This document shows, piece after piece, positions 21,101 through 32,555 of a stretch of 64,000 nucleotides of DNA. The notes under the pieces are model-generated. The model was given only the letters and a program-made list of their open reading frames with translations. It was not told where the DNA came from and did no database searches. Where the stretch lies: contig JAAVTG010000528.1 in assembly GCA_011947345.1 (NCBI GenBank), forward strand, positions 124,001 to 188,000, written 5' to 3'. The stretch is from Phytophthora quininea. Its lineage: Eukaryota; Oomycota; Peronosporomycetes; Peronosporales; Peronosporaceae. Made by a program: the position numbers and the translations under genes. Each line of letters starts with the position of its first letter. Position 1 is the stretch's first letter.

Positions 21101-24100
21101 ATAGACTGAGAAGTTCGTCCGTCGTCAAAGCCTGCATCGCTGCCATGCAGACTTCCAAGTCGTTGTCAATTCCGAACACCATGGCTTCATACGATGGATC
21201 TGCCGGGTCTTCAACCTGATCGGAGGACGACGCAGTTTCCTCCGCATCGTCGTCATCACTTACAGGTGGCGTGCTTCTGTTTGGTTCGCGTTCTTCTTGA
21301 GGGGCTGATGCTGCTGATGGTTCCTCCGGGGCCTTTTTCCTTTTGTCAAAGCGAGCCAAAATCGGAAACAAGTTCTCGAGTACCTTGATTGCGGCCGGGA
21401 ACAGATCGCCCTTTAGTAGAACGAGCAGTGGTTCCCAGCGATCAAGACGGTCGCTAAAGACAAACGTCGTTAGTTGACAGATGACATACGCCACGATTGG
21501 CTCCGTGCGCGGCGCAGCGGTGGCGGACACGGTTGAATCGATATCCCCGCTTTTGCCATGCTGTTGTGGGAGCAGAATGGTGCGGCTTTCTTGTTGGATC
21601 GGTGCGCCAGTGCTCCCGCCAATCGCGGTAGCATTGCTGTCATGATCACCGAAGCCAGCCATTTCGTCTTCAAGAGACGCAAAAAGGGAAGGCTTTACGC
21701 GTTGGCAACACGCGCAAAACAGAAGCCCCGCAAACCACCGACGCAACGTCAACGCCTCTCGTGAGCGGTCGTGACGGAGATCTATGAGCGGCAACAACGG
21801 CTCACGGGTCTTTGGAGAGTAAAACTTCAGCTTCAGCATCAATTTCCAGCACCATTTCTCAAAATCCACGACACCTTCCAACCACAACGCACGTCGAATC
21901 GACTTTGCTATCGACGAGACCTCCAGTTTCTGCGGAGCTCCTCCTCCCGAAAGAACAATCGCCGATTCCGGATCGCTGGCACGTTTCTGTCGAGTCTTAA
22001 AAAGCACCAAAGCCTCTGCAACCATGAGCGCTACTTGACGATGCAACATAGCGTCAGTAAATAAGCGCTGGTGCTTCACATCGTAATCCCAATTGATATG
22101 GTCAAGAAGAAATCGAGCAAGCACGCTACGTGGAGCACTGGTATCTTCCAGTAACAGCCATTCCTGAAGATTCTGCAAATCTTGCGGTGTTGGGCGCCAC
22201 CGATTAATGGGAAACGTCTCAAATACGTGGATCCAAGTAGCAGCGCACTCGTGGTACTTAAACAGCAGGGTAATCAGCAGCGACAACACCCATGGGTGGG
22301 CCAAGCAAATTGTACTCAGAGGCTTTGCTGCTCGTTCGCCGTTCTCACCAAGTGCCCGTTGGCAAGGCGCTACAGTGTACCCCGCCATAAACAACTCGTG
22401 AACTGCGACTGAAACCAGGTCGTTCCGTTCATTAGCCCCGCTAGTTTTGCACGACGCAGCGAGACTTGCCACCGAATTCAGCAAGTGCATCGCACTCTCA
22501 GTGTCCGATTCGATCAGGTCGTACAAATGCTGACGAGCCAGCACTCCAGTGTCTGCAGCTTGAGACGTGGGTTTCCCGACAAACTGCATCCATCCTGACG
22601 CCGTTTTAGCTTCCATAGGTAAGCTGTGGAGGTTGAAGAGTAGCAGTGCTAAAACATCCCATTTCGCTAAATCCGACAAAGACTCAAACGGGAACAAGAT
22701 CAAGCTCTTCCACGCCACACGATTGCAGTCTGCTGCCATCAGCCCATGCAAGCTTGTCAAGAACAGCTGATCAAACAGTGTAGGATAGAAAACGGCGTCT
22801 TTCGCTTCCATGTCACTTGTGCGGCCAGATCCAGGAAGTTCTGCCGCGTCAGAAAGCAATTGAGCCAGCAGCTGCGCGATTCGCGTTGGCAGCTTCTCGA
22901 ATTCCTGAAATGCACGCAAACTATGCGTTAGCTCCAGTACCAGTGTCAATGCCCTGCTGAAACACTTTTTAACATCCGAAGTGCACTTGAACAGCTGGTC
23001 AAACGCAAATGTGTTGGGGAACTGATTCAAAACGGCGACGAAATCGTCATCCGAGAGGAAGTATCTGTCGAGCATTTCTGGGTTTTCCAACAGCACCCAC
23101 TCAGGAGAAACGAGCCCCTTATCATCTGTCACTCCCACGGCCGCACTTTTGGCTTTCCCGTTCTGTGGGCCGCTGGATACAATGATGGACATTCGTCGCA
23201 GCTTCTCCGGGTGGAAAACCAAATGCAGCATTGCAATATAGTGATCAACCAGATCTTCGCTCCATTCATTGCGGCGCGAGCCATCAACACGCACGATCGC
23301 GCGCGGGAACTGTAGAAAGCGCAGAAACCATGACCGTTCGTCCGTTGAAATACGAGGCAAGTACATCACGTGCATCAGCAGGTACGGCATGTTTTGGAGC
23401 GACTTTGTTCGCAATAAACTCTGCAAGCACGTGGAGATCCATTTCTGCAGCGACTGTCGGAAGCGTAAGACACTTGTAAACCACTCGTTCGTCTTCGTAG
23501 ACACAGACGACGGTGGAAGGTAAAGCACCACGTCGCAGCTTTCGCACAATTTGCACCACTGGTTCGCTCGCATCGGTGGATTTAAGCTCCCACAGGCGTA
23601 ACACTTAATCTTGCGCTCCATTCCCGCCCCACCCGCTGCACTGTGATGCATTTTGGCGTTAGTGCTATGCCAAATCAGTTCACCGCGGAAGAATGACTGG
23701 GGCACGCGGCCAAACACTCCTTCTTCGCCCAGCGTCACTTTCTTCTCGAAAAATATCAGTACGTCCAGACAGTACTTTAAATGATCCACTGACGATGCGA
23801 GGGTTGATCCTGTAGGAGGCGCTTCGTAAAAACTAACGTCCTCCGGCACAAGACTCAGGTCATCGATTCCACTGCTTCCGCCACAAGACGAACTCATCTT
23901 GTTAAGATAAGCGATGAGATGAGGCTCTTGGAGCACACTGTTCAGATACTGCTCAACGTGGAAATAGGAAATTGCGCGGTCAAATGTGTGCATGGAAGCC
24001 TCCACGGTCCGCAGCTGTCGCAGTCTGTCTAAATGCTTTTTCAACTTCTCAAGCTGCAGCGTCTCCAGCTTCGCAGTTTGGAACTCCAACTGCTGCTCAA

Positions 24101-25311
24101 TCTCCACGTTGTCACCACACCGTTTCGACGAAGTGACTTTCTTCTTTTCCAAAGTCCACACTGCGAACAATTCACCAAGTCAGTATCAAATCATTTGCCA
24201 AACAAACTAACAATCGAGGCCACCACCTTACCTTTCTTGATCAGCACATCGATTTTCTGCTTGTACTCGTCCAAGGTCGAGGCAGAATTGTGCAGGATAT
24301 ACTCCGAAAAGAGGTACCGCTCCACCCGAGCGTAAAGCTCGCCTTTGTTGGTCTCAATGTGCCGCATTTTCATCTCTTGGCGCTTCTGCGACGCCTCGGC
24401 ACGCATCAAGTTCATTTCGTAGTTCACGAACGGCTCCAACTTGACTCGAATACGCTGCTTCTTCAGCAGTTGTTCGTAATCTGCTTGAGTCCCATTCGTT
24501 ACTCCTTCCTGTGTCGACACGTTTTTCGTCGCAATCTCGCTAGGCATTGCCGGGTAGATACCGTTAGCTGCAGCATCCTTTTCAGCCAAACGTGACTTTC
24601 TAAAGGAAGTATGTACTGCTTCACTGGCCGCCTCTACACTTTGAGCAGCGACGACTTTCGTCGGTATTCTCGCCACATTGCTCAATCTCTCCGGGTCTCT
24701 AGGCGATGAAATAACCTTCTTCGACGCGGTCGGCGATAGTGACGGCGCTGACGGAGTAGTTCTCGAGTGATCCGCCATAGTTTCTTCTAGCTCAGGTGGA
24801 GCTGAGGGTGCCGACGCCACTGAAATCTCATGGAAAGTGTGCGGGATCGACGTTCTTACTGGAGGCGGTGGAGGTGGCGCACTGGGCTTTGGTTGCAACG
24901 GTAACTGCTCTGGAGGAACAGTAACAAGACGCTCATCATCCTCAAACGCTGGCGCTGATGGCGAAGAAGCTGCTTTAACTCCAGGGAACGTCACTGGAAT
25001 CGCTCCATTGACTGCAGCAGACTCTTCCAAAGCTTCTGCCTCTTTAACCTGCTGCTCAGTCTCCCTGTCGTCGTCATTGTGGTCGTACGGGGTTGTGAGG
25101 CTTCTGCTATCATCACTCCTTGCTCTCTAGAGGCTGCTGGCTGCTCCTGAAGTAGCGCCATCAAGTCCTCCTCGTTCTGGCGAATCTCCTGGTCCTGCAT
25201 GGCATCCAGCGCCGCGATGGCCTCGCTCAGCGTCTTGTCATCCTCATCGACGTCCGTCTGCTTGCTCTTGACCTTGTGCTGCTTCTGCGGCCGCTTGCGC
25301 ACCGCCTCCAT
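15128..25311 (-). CDS. EPG5: EPG5 homologue, autophagosome-lysosome tethering protein (about 3370 aa)
   Basis: A single very large gene. Collinear motifs shared with animal EPG5 include: basic start MEAVRKRPQK; LSDDDFVAVLNQFP; LPSHYEVERLKDVL; RFDFRAWLQTKSPQVP; LAACGRSLASVHVM followed by LRLQVPELSCDEFEAACLEQ; MKAIGLG; and the end RSLETMLQSKDAF...SSMYP. EPG5 is a Rab7 effector that makes autophagosomes fuse with late endosomes/lysosomes. Extra features are a Pro-rich N-terminal segment, a coiled coil after the intron, and a Cys-pair zinc-ribbon-like motif (CYACGSLNPP...WCKLCESC) near 23.55 kb. One GT-AG intron (24161-24231) joins KK to VWTLEKKK. The frame shifts near 25125, 20257, 18790, 17077-17081 (G5) and 15453-15457 (C5). 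No internal stops remain after correction, so the gene is probably functional. Confidence 0.92.
24161..24231 (-). other. 71-nt spliceosomal intron in the EPG5 homologue
   Basis: On the minus strand the exon ends ATCAAGAAAG, then GTAAGGTGG opens the intron and TTGTTCGCAG closes it, before TGTGGACTTTGG. Splicing joins the two long frames without a shift (DVLIKK to VWTLEKKK). Length and borders are typical of oomycete introns. It is the only intron I can support in this 10-kb gene. Confidence 0.85.
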
Positions 25312-26024
25312 GGACGCCTGGTCAATTACGGATTCTCACAAATAAAATACCGTCGAGGGTTGCAGCTGATTTGAGCCGCTTGCAGCGCGGCCGAGTGGCC
25401 AAACCTCGAGTGAGGGAGACAGCAAGTGCGTGAGGTTGGAGATGCCGACGCTGCCTGCAGATGTTGCGCTGTGGGCTGAGAACTTCTTCACAGCCTTCTC
25501 CTCTTGGGTTAGAATGAGGAACTGTTACAGAATCTGAGCTCATGGCGGTGAATGATAGCACCCTTTTGGAAATTCTCGGTATTTTACATTTTAGCACATG
25601 TCGCAGAGGATGTTGAAGTAGAGCTTTTGCGGTGTTGTAGCGATTTTCGGCGGCTATCAACTGCACACATCGCAATCAAAGTGAGTATGTTCTCGTACAA
25701 GACATATCAAAGTGGGTGTCCAGCGTTCGACAGAAGACAACGCCTTTCGTCGATCAGAAATGCCTCAAAACCTCGTTGCTTAACTCAATCTCTACCTCGC
25801 CCAATTACCCAAGGCGAGTATATCGCTTTGCGCCAACAACTACATTTCGCCGATCTGCTGTAGATGTTCTAGTAGTCGAAGCAATAGAAATCATCAACGT
25901 TTATCATTACGTCGGAAACAGTTAGCCGTCCTGGAGGCACCAAAACGAGCGCTGCAAAAATGGCTTCTTCAAACCCAGTAGAGTCGTCGGTCACCGGCAT
26001 TGTTCCCAGCACGGTTCGAAGGCG
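25312..26024. other. Intergenic, no supported gene
   Basis: About 700 bases lie between the EPG5 5' end and the 3' end of the CENP-B-like gene. Only short, composition-driven frames are present. It should contain the EPG5 promoter, but I see no clear TATA box or oomycete initiator that I would commit to. Confidence 0.45.
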
Positions 26025-26948
26025 CTAGACGACAGCGCTACGACACGAAAACAAAGCATTAGCAATACGTCGACCACTTGCCACGGCTGAAGAAACGTAC
26101 TCGTTGGTTGTCGGTATCGCTGACGGTGTTGGTGCTGTCACCTGCGGAGTCGGATCACTTGCCGCAGTCGTCGTCGGTTGCTGCTCTATGCGTGTCTGTG
26201 GTTCGTACGTGACGTAGCTGCGCTTGAGCGTCAACCCGTTGCGTCTGATAAACTTGGTGACCCAGTTCTCCGAGGCCTTGAAGGTCGAGTCCGACCGCTG
26301 GAACATGTGCTGCGCCGTCTTGGCGATCCACTTCCTGGTCACGCGGTCCTTCTTGGCTCGCTCCTGGATCACCACCACCAAGAGTTTCTCCTCCGAGTCC
26401 TCCAAATAAGGTTTGCGGCCACCTCCGCTGATGCGCTTCTTGCTGCCAGAATCGCCCAAAATCTTGTCGCGGTTCTTCCACCATTTGCGGAAGGACGAGG
26501 CGCTCACGTCCCAATTGAGAGCGCCAAAGTGTTTCTCTGCTCGACTTGGGATGCCCTTGCCAGGCCCCATAATCCACTGAATGGCCTCCTTCTTCATGCT
26601 CAACGGGATGCTCTTGCGTCTGGCCGGGGTCGGACTGGACCCGGGCCCTGAATGGGTTAACCCTTCTCCAATTGGTGGAGGAGCGTCAATCACCACGGCC
26701 GCAGCCGACAACGGCATGAGGTCCATGGCAGGGTCCGACTTGACCTGGTTACCCTCATTCGGGTTAAGAGTTATTTCGTTTGCTGCTTGATGCGTCGGAA
26801 TTTGACTCGCCGATTGCAGCGCCGCGTGCGCGCTGGCCTGGACCTGGAGCAACAACTGCTGCATATTCGGGTCTAATGATCCGTCGGGCCCTGCGGTGGT
26901 CGCCACCAGCTCGTGCAGCTCCTCGGGCGTCGGCACCTTCAGAGCCAT
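26025..26948 (-). CDS. CENP-B-type helix-turn-helix DNA-binding protein
   Basis: 307 residues. The N-terminal 105 are acidic/Gln-rich and low complexity. A first basic helix-turn-helix region (RRKSIPLSMKKEAIQWIMG, 110-128, to SASSFRKWWKNRDKIL, 149-164) is followed by a CENPB-type HTH: GGGRKPYLEDSEEKLL (175-190), RVTRKWIAKTAQHMF (202-216) and ASENWVTKFIRRNGLTLKR (225-243). This tandem arrangement is the DNA-binding half of pogo/Tigger transposases and CENP-B. The DDE nuclease half is absent: the remaining 60 residues are Thr/Pro-rich. It is therefore either a domesticated DNA-binding protein or a truncated transposase. The intact frame and absence of nearby terminal repeats favour domestication. 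A nuclear DNA-binding role is expected. Confidence 0.8.
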   Translation of the reverse strand: MALKVPTPEELHELVATTAGPDGSLDPNMQQLLLQVQASAHAALQSASQIPTHQAANEITLNPNEGNQVKSDPAMDLMPLSAAAVVIDAPPPIGEGLTHSGPGSSPTPARRKSIPLSMKKEAIQWIMGPGKGIPSRAEKHFGALNWDVSASSFRKWWKNRDKILGDSGSKKRISGGGRKPYLEDSEEKLLVVVIQERAKKDRVTRKWIAKTAQHMFQRSDSTFKASENWVTKFIRRNGLTLKRSYVTYEPQTRIEQQPTTTAASDPTPQVTAPTPSAIPTTNEYVSSAVASGRRIANALFSCRSAVV

Positions 26949-27013
26949 TGACAGCGCTCTATTCGGGGAGACTTGAGTTTATTGTGAAATTCTAATGTGA
27001 ATTTATAACGGCA

Positions 27014-29180
27014 ATGTCCTATTGTGATTTTCAAACGGAGCCTGTTACGCAGCGAATAGCTCCAGGCCCGAAAGTTGCCGATGTTCGACCGACTTCAGCT
27101 ACTGTCTGTAAGAAACTTTCTCGACGTCATTATGTGGCGATGTGGAGTTTGGTGGCGGTGCTCCATTCTGTGTGCGCGGCGTTTCTGTTGTGCTGTGCCC
27201 GGCTGGACTGGGTTATGGAAAATGAATTCCTAGACTAACTCGCTGCTCTGTTGGCGCCCAAGAAAGACCGGCGCTTTCGAGCCATCGCCACAGTTCTTGG
27301 GCTATTGGGTGCAATCCATCTGTTGCAACTTCTTAGTCATTTGGGAGCTTCTATCGTCTCGTGCCGACCCACAGTGCGGCCGCTGAATTTCCGAGTGGAG
27401 AGCAGTTTGTTGACTGGATTGGTGCTTCAAGTCAAAAGTTGGATCGTGAACTATTGGGTTTCTTCTGGAGATACCAAGAAGAAGCTACGACAACAACGAA
27501 ACATTACTCAATATATGCGTGGTGATAACGAAAGGTACGGGTGGATATTCGCGTTTCGAAAGGCAGCGGAGATCGCAACACAACTCCCGCAGAGTTTCCT
27601 GTACAGCAAATTAATCGCTCGGCCGTGGATCAACCACGTCGAGGTCGCTCTTGTCGCAGTAAACTGCTGGTCCGCTATCGTTATCCACTGCATGCTGCTC
27701 AAAAACAGTCTCGTTCACGACCAAAACACTCGAACAAGACTGCAAAGCTCAAACCGAACTGTCCGCTTTATTGATATAATCGCGGATGCTCTTTTGGCTG
27801 CTGCTACAAGTGTGCTTTTACCTTGCGCAATCTTCTATCCCCTACGCGCTAGAAATGGACTTCAAGAACCTCAACTTCCCCGACTCGGTTCTCTACGGCA
27901 AAACTGCGTTTCCGAACCTTGTTCACGAAAACCGGGCCTTCTTTGCGATATTGTGGGAGAATGCGTTTATCAAGTTTGTGCCGCACATGAGTGCACTCGT
28001 TTGCCTCATATCGTTAGCATCGATGCTTGAGGCCGAGTCTCCAGGAGAATCTGCTGTCTTGCAGCCGCCATCGCCTCCAGCAAAACTGATCCGAAATCCA
28101 AGGGGTCGAAAATATTTTCTGCTTCGTATCAAGCACTATCCGGCGCCTCTAGTAGAGTGCAGAGAGCGAGGACTGTCCAGAACACCCACCGTGTGGCTGC
28201 ACCGCTTCTCTTTCTTGTTGCTGGAGCAATTGTGTTGATTATTCATCTGATGGCACATTTCCCAAGTGGGGCAATACCGACAAACTCGAGAGTTTCTGCA
28301 TCCAGCAAATGCATCCGTGGTTCGCTTCAAACTTCAGATGTGCAGTCATCAAATACAACTATTATCGTCAAGGTGAACTTAGTCCGCCACCTCAACATCT
28401 CGAGTGGCTGGAGCGTGAAGCCGTGCAAAGCCTAATATTCATGCACTGCTCAGCGTTCGTGATGCCTCAGATCATTCGTGATTTCCCACCATTGATGGGG
28501 GTTGAGCTGTGGAATACGACTTAGGTACACTGGGGGACCGCTACTGCTCTATCGGCCGAGTTACATCCAACGTTGTTGTTCTTGGTGTTTGCGCACGTGA
28601 ATTTGTCCGGCCTACCTGATGGGATATTGCAGCCTCCGCTACCAGAATCCTTCATCGACCTCGAGTTTGTCCACACCAATCTCACAACACTTCCCGATCA
28701 AATTATTAGCGTGTGGAGTAAAGTCCAGATCGTGTACGTCGAGCACTCACAGATGAATTCTTTCCCCAAAGCTCTAATGCAACTGCCAGTGTTGAGTGAA
28801 CTGTCGTTGATCGACAACACGGTCGGGACAATTCCTATCGATTTCTTTACCACGACGACGGCGACGTACTTTTACGATCTAGCACTCTCACGAAACACCC
28901 GTTACAAGCGCTGCCCGGAGTTGCAAAACAAGATTTTGGCATCTCCAACCTCGCGCTGGAAAACACAGAATTGGTGACGCTGACCAGTGAAGATGTTTAG
29001 GAATCGCTATCACTGGGGGCACATCATTGTGTGAAAGGGATAGCACGATCCAGCTTCCCACTATTTCACGTTGTGGCAGAAATGTCCAAGACTGGGATCC
29101 ACTTGGGGACGAACGCTACCCGTCGCAGCTTACTGAGCCGCAAAGATCGCTGGATGCGTGATGCATGTGGAAAACAGTAG
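27014..29180 (+). pseudogene. Multi-TM leucine-rich-repeat surface protein, decayed
   Basis: Fragments in order match a recurrent oomycete family with an N-terminal multi-TM region and C-terminal leucine-rich repeats. They are: KLSRRHYVAMWSLVAVLHS, an in-frame TAA at 27236, then AIATVLGLLGAIHLLQLLSH; a second TM block (LLQVCFYLAQSSIPYALEM) in another frame from 27786; HPWFASNFRCAVIKYNYYRQ from 28312; PPLMGVELWNTT, a stop, and then repeats such as LPDGILQPPLPESFIDLEF, TLPDQIISVWSKVQIVYVE and FPKALMQLPVLSELSLIDN. The tail (NLALENTELVTLTSEDV, stop, ESLSLGAHHC) runs to about 29180. At least three in-frame stops plus frame changes make this a true pseudogene, unlike the homopolymer cases elsewhere in the window. 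Confidence 0.72.
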
Positions 29181-29299
29181 CGACTTGGGTCGCAGAGGAA
29201 ATACGTCAGCGCAAGAATACCGGGACAAACTTGAGTTAGTTTGGCTTCGGATTGATAAGCCGTTGAGGTTCATCAATCGAGTCCCTTCGTGAGGGAATT

Positions 29300-29778
29300 A
29301 CTTGGAGGTGTTTGGAGCAGGAGGCGAGTTGACATCAAGAACGTGGTTAACGTCGGCGTGGTCAACGTGAACCAAGCTGCAGCTGACGTTTTGACGTGGG
29401 GTGCTTCACCGAGGGAGTGCCACTACTTTTGTGCTTGGGGGCCGAGTGTTTCACAGCGGGAGTGTCGGCCACTTAGTGTTTTGGTGCTGCAGGTGTGGTG
29501 CTCGGTTGTGCAGGTGAGTTGACGGCGGCGACGTGGGAAACGTCGATGCCGTTCAGGTGAACCAAGTCCCGCTGCAGTTGTAGCTCCACAGCAGACTCGG
29601 TCAACACGCGATCGTCGCCACTTCGAAGCCTTCCGCCAAGTGCGGGAAGTGGAGGCGCAGAGATGTTAGCGAGATGGTTAACGTCGATGTTATTAGCGCG
29701 AACCAAATCGAGTTGCGAGTTGGCGTGCGACCAGTGGAAGGCGGCGGCGATGAGTGCGATGGTTGAAATGGACTTCAT
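29300..29778 (-). CDS. Small secreted protein with three imperfect repeats, last repeat out of frame
   Basis: The 101-residue frame from 29778 begins with a signal peptide (MKSISTIALIAAAFHWSHA) and contains two imperfect repeats: LDLVRANNIDVNHLANISAP and RDLVHLNGIDVSHVAAVNSP, separated by a basic Ser/Arg stretch. It stops after TTPAAPKH at 29473. Downstream on the same strand (about 29385-29300) a third copy, LVHVDHADVNHVLDVNSP, is present in another frame and ends NTSK-stop. The original protein was therefore probably longer, with a Lys/His/Pro-rich spacer, and has been shortened by a stop or indel. It is not a recognised family. A secreted, apoplastic location is inferred from the signal peptide only. 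Confidence 0.6.
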
Positions 29779-30042
29779 GGGGCTGGTCCGAGGATGGTTG
29801 GAGGCAAATTGAACAATGAATTTCGGTATCGTGGAAGCTGGCTATCCCGGAACTGACAGATAAGATCCAAGATAACGCGGTTAGCCGCTTTGTCGACGAG
29901 CTACAATCGGGTCGCTTCCGAGCTGTAATATGTACGATAGTTCGACCATGTCCAGCAAATTCCAAGAGAGAGAGAATTTGTTTACGTTGTAAGGACATTG
30001 ATGGTTTCGATTGAGATCTTCGCGGGTAGTCTACTGGAATAT

Positions 30043-30906
30043 CTACTGGCGATGGCGCCGAATGCTGCATTTTGCAGCTGGTGTGGCGATCTTTCCAGGA
30101 GTTGCTACCGTCGCTGGTGCTTCAGTTGTCGTCGCTGGAGATAAAATTGCCGGTGCAGTCGTGCCTACGGGTGCATCTGTGGCAGGAATTGTTGTCGTTG
30201 GGACTCTCGAAGGCATTGCAGCCGCTGGGTTTGTGCTAGTGAATTGACGGTACGTGTCGGTGCATTGGTCCGCCGTTAGGGAATATGTACCTTCGATGAC
30301 CTCGCCGGTGACCGAAGTTACCGACACCTTCACGTTGCTGCGATCGAGTCCAATGGAGCTCGTTACGAGGTAGTAGTAGGCGCCATCCAACATTGAGGTA
30401 GGTTGGTCGTTGATGCTGACGCTCTTCACTCCGATGACCGTGTTCGTAGGTTGGACCGCAGTCCAATAGCCGTTGCTGCCAGTCTTGAGGCAGATTTTGA
30501 CCGTCTCGGGATTCGGGCAGTCTACAAACTCCCACTTGATCTTGAGGCGGCTAGGATCAGACCCTGTAATGGTCTTGAATACCGTCGGGGACAAGTCCAA
30601 GTCGCCCGTCTTGCATTCAGGACAGCGGTCCACAATCTGGACAATGGCAGTAGCCGTCGGGTCCGAGCACCGCGAGTCGATACAAGAAACTTGAGCGCAG
30701 CGACCGCAGTTGGCCAGGTCGTCCCATTGGTCGTTGTTTAGTGCTGCGTAGTTGGTAGATGCGATGCCTATAGCCGACATGAAGTTGCAGTTGCCGTCGC
30801 TGACGGCGCCGAGTGTGTACGTGGTGCCATCGCCCGTGAAGGATTCAGCCGATGCAATTGCGAAGGAGCTGCAGAGTACTAGTGTAAGGAGCCTAGTCAA
30901 AAACAT
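30043..30906 (-). CDS. Expansin-like secreted protein, Thr-rich tail
   Basis: 287 residues: signal peptide (about 1-20); a double-psi beta-barrel (DPBB) domain with the spaced cysteines of expansins (GDGTTYTLG, GNCNFMSA, NCGRCAQVSC, DRCPECKTGDLDLSPTVF); then a CBM63-like domain (VKICLKTGSNGYWTAVQPTN, DGAYYYLV, VIEGTYSLTADQCTDTYRQF). The Asp in DLDLSPTVF corresponds to the conserved expansin Asp. Expansins loosen cellulose networks without hydrolysis; in plant-associated oomycetes they act on the host or own cell wall. A 60-residue Thr/Pro/Ala linker follows and ends KCSIRRHRQ, a basic Cys-containing tail shared with the next two paralogues. Intact frame. First of a seven-gene array. Confidence 0.9.
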   Translation of the reverse strand: MFLTRLLTLVLCSSFAIASAESFTGDGTTYTLGAVSDGNCNFMSAIGIASTNYAALNNDQWDDLANCGRCAQVSCIDSRCSDPTATAIVQIVDRCPECKTGDLDLSPTVFKTITGSDPSRLKIKWEFVDCPNPETVKICLKTGSNGYWTAVQPTNTVIGVKSVSINDQPTSMLDGAYYYLVTSSIGLDRSNVKVSVTSVTGEVIEGTYSLTADQCTDTYRQFTSTNPAAAMPSRVPTTTIPATDAPVGTTAPAILSPATTTEAPATVATPGKIATPAAKCSIRRHRQ

Positions 30907-31425
30907 CGTCGTCGGAAGTTTGGCTGCTGTAAGCGAGTTTGGAAATGGTCTACCCGGCTAGCAACGTCGACCATCCCGAGTTGTATTTATCGACCTCCCA
31001 GCACAGAAGAGATCAAGTCTTGCAACTTCCAACGGATTGCCATCGGCCACAACCTTGAAAAGCAGCGGATACTCGTCAAAATAGCGGTGTTAGCGATCAA
31101 GTGTTGGTCCGACTACCTCCGCGACCGAGACTGTTTTCTATATATTGTGTCTCCAATCCCATTTCCGGCTACTTGACTCGGTCGAGGAACTCGCTTCACT
31201 GGCTCGGACGGCTTTCCAAAATTAAGGAAGAATGTTTCGTCAGCAACGGTGCATTTTATCGTTGGTATGTGAACGTCAAAACGCTGGTCAAGTGTGTTCA
31301 TTCACACGACAAACAGATCAAGCTTCTAGCTAATGGAACGATTTACTAGGACTACATGGAAGCCTCCACCCACATAAACGGCGAAGAGCACCTTTGATTC
31401 TTGTCACTGAACGAATAAAAATCGC
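30907..31425. other. Intergenic between expansin-like genes
   Basis: About 520 bases, more AT-rich than the genes. It contains the 5' flank of the 30906 gene and the 3' flank of the next gene. No gene, RNA or repeat is recognised. Confidence 0.5.
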
Positions 31426-32555
31426 TTAGTCGCGGTTGCGGCGAGTTCGGACGTGGCACTTGGGCGAGCTTGTCGTCGGGGCGGCGGTCGTAGTGGCGGG
31501 AACCGCCGTCGTTGCGACCGGTGCCGCTGTTGGAGCAGTAGTGGTGCTTGTCGGAGCAGCAGTCTCACTTGTAGGCGCGGCGGTAGTACTTGTCGGCGCC
31601 GTGGTGATGCTTGTCGTCGTGGCGGTGGTGCTCGTTGGAGTAGCAGTAGTTCTTGCCGGTGCACTGGTCGTGCTGGTTGGGGCCGTGGTAATATCTGCCT
31701 GGTACGAACTGTCCGCTTCCTGTGTCGTGCTGCCCTGCGTCTGTGATGCGGACGTGGTCGACGGTGTTGCGGTTGTAGCAACGGGGTCATCGTGGTTGAG
31801 GTCGGGGTAGCCGTCGTGGATGCAGGTGCCGTCGTTGTGGTCGAAGTTTGGCTGGTTTGGCTGGTCTGGCTACTGCTACTAGTAGTGAACTGCTGCTTCG
31901 TGTCGACGCACTCGCCGGCAGTCAGCGAGTAAGTGCCGTCCAGCGTTTCGCCCTCGATCGACGTGATGGATACCACCACGGCCGTCAGATCCACCTCGGT
32001 CGTGCTCTCAACCAGATAGTAGTAGGCGCTGTCGACCATGGTCGTGGACGCTCCGTTAATCTTAACACTCTCAACACCCACGAGGGTGTTGGTGGGCTGC
32101 ACAGCCACGTAGTAGCCGTTGCTGCCGTTCTTCAGACACACCTCGATGTTGCCCGGACTGGGGCAATCGACGAACCGCCACCGAATGGACAGTCGACTCG
32201 GGTCCGAGCCGGTGATGTTCTTGAACACTGTCGGCGACAAGTCCAAATCGCCAGAGCTGCACTCGGGGCAGCGGTCCAAAATCTGCACAACGGCGGTGGT
32301 ACTCTGGTCGGTGCACTGGTCGTCGATGCACGACACCTCGGCGCAGCGGCCGCAGTTGGCCAGGTCGTCCCATTGGTCGTTGTTGAGCGCGGCGTAGTTG
32401 GTGGACGCGATGTTGATGGCCGACATGAAGTTGCAATTGCCGTCGCTGACGTCGCCGAGCGTGTAGCTCGTGCCGTCGCCTTCGTAGTACTCGGCCGAGG
32501 TGGCGGCCGTGGCGGCGAAAGCTGCAAACGTACTAAAGTGCAGAGCGCTGACCAT
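31426..32555 (-). CDS. Expansin-like secreted protein, frameshift in Thr-rich tail
   Basis: Signal peptide (MVSALHFSTFAAFAATAATS), then the expansin DPBB domain (GDGTSYTLGDVSDGNCNFMS, NCGRCAEVSC, LDRCPECSSGDLDLSPTVF) and the CBM63-like domain (VCLKNGSNGYYVAVQPTN, DSAYYYLV, LDGTYSLTAGECVDTKQQF). The Thr/Pro tail starts SSSSQTSQTSQTS. At the G4 run 31783-31786 the frame switches to an Arg/Pro-rich, implausible sequence. With one extra base it continues as a Thr/Pro/Ala mucin-like tail to KCHVRTRRNRD and a TAA at 31426. I therefore set the end at 31426. Same role and layout as its neighbours: secreted, wall-active, with a heavily O-glycosylatable stalk. Confidence 0.88.
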
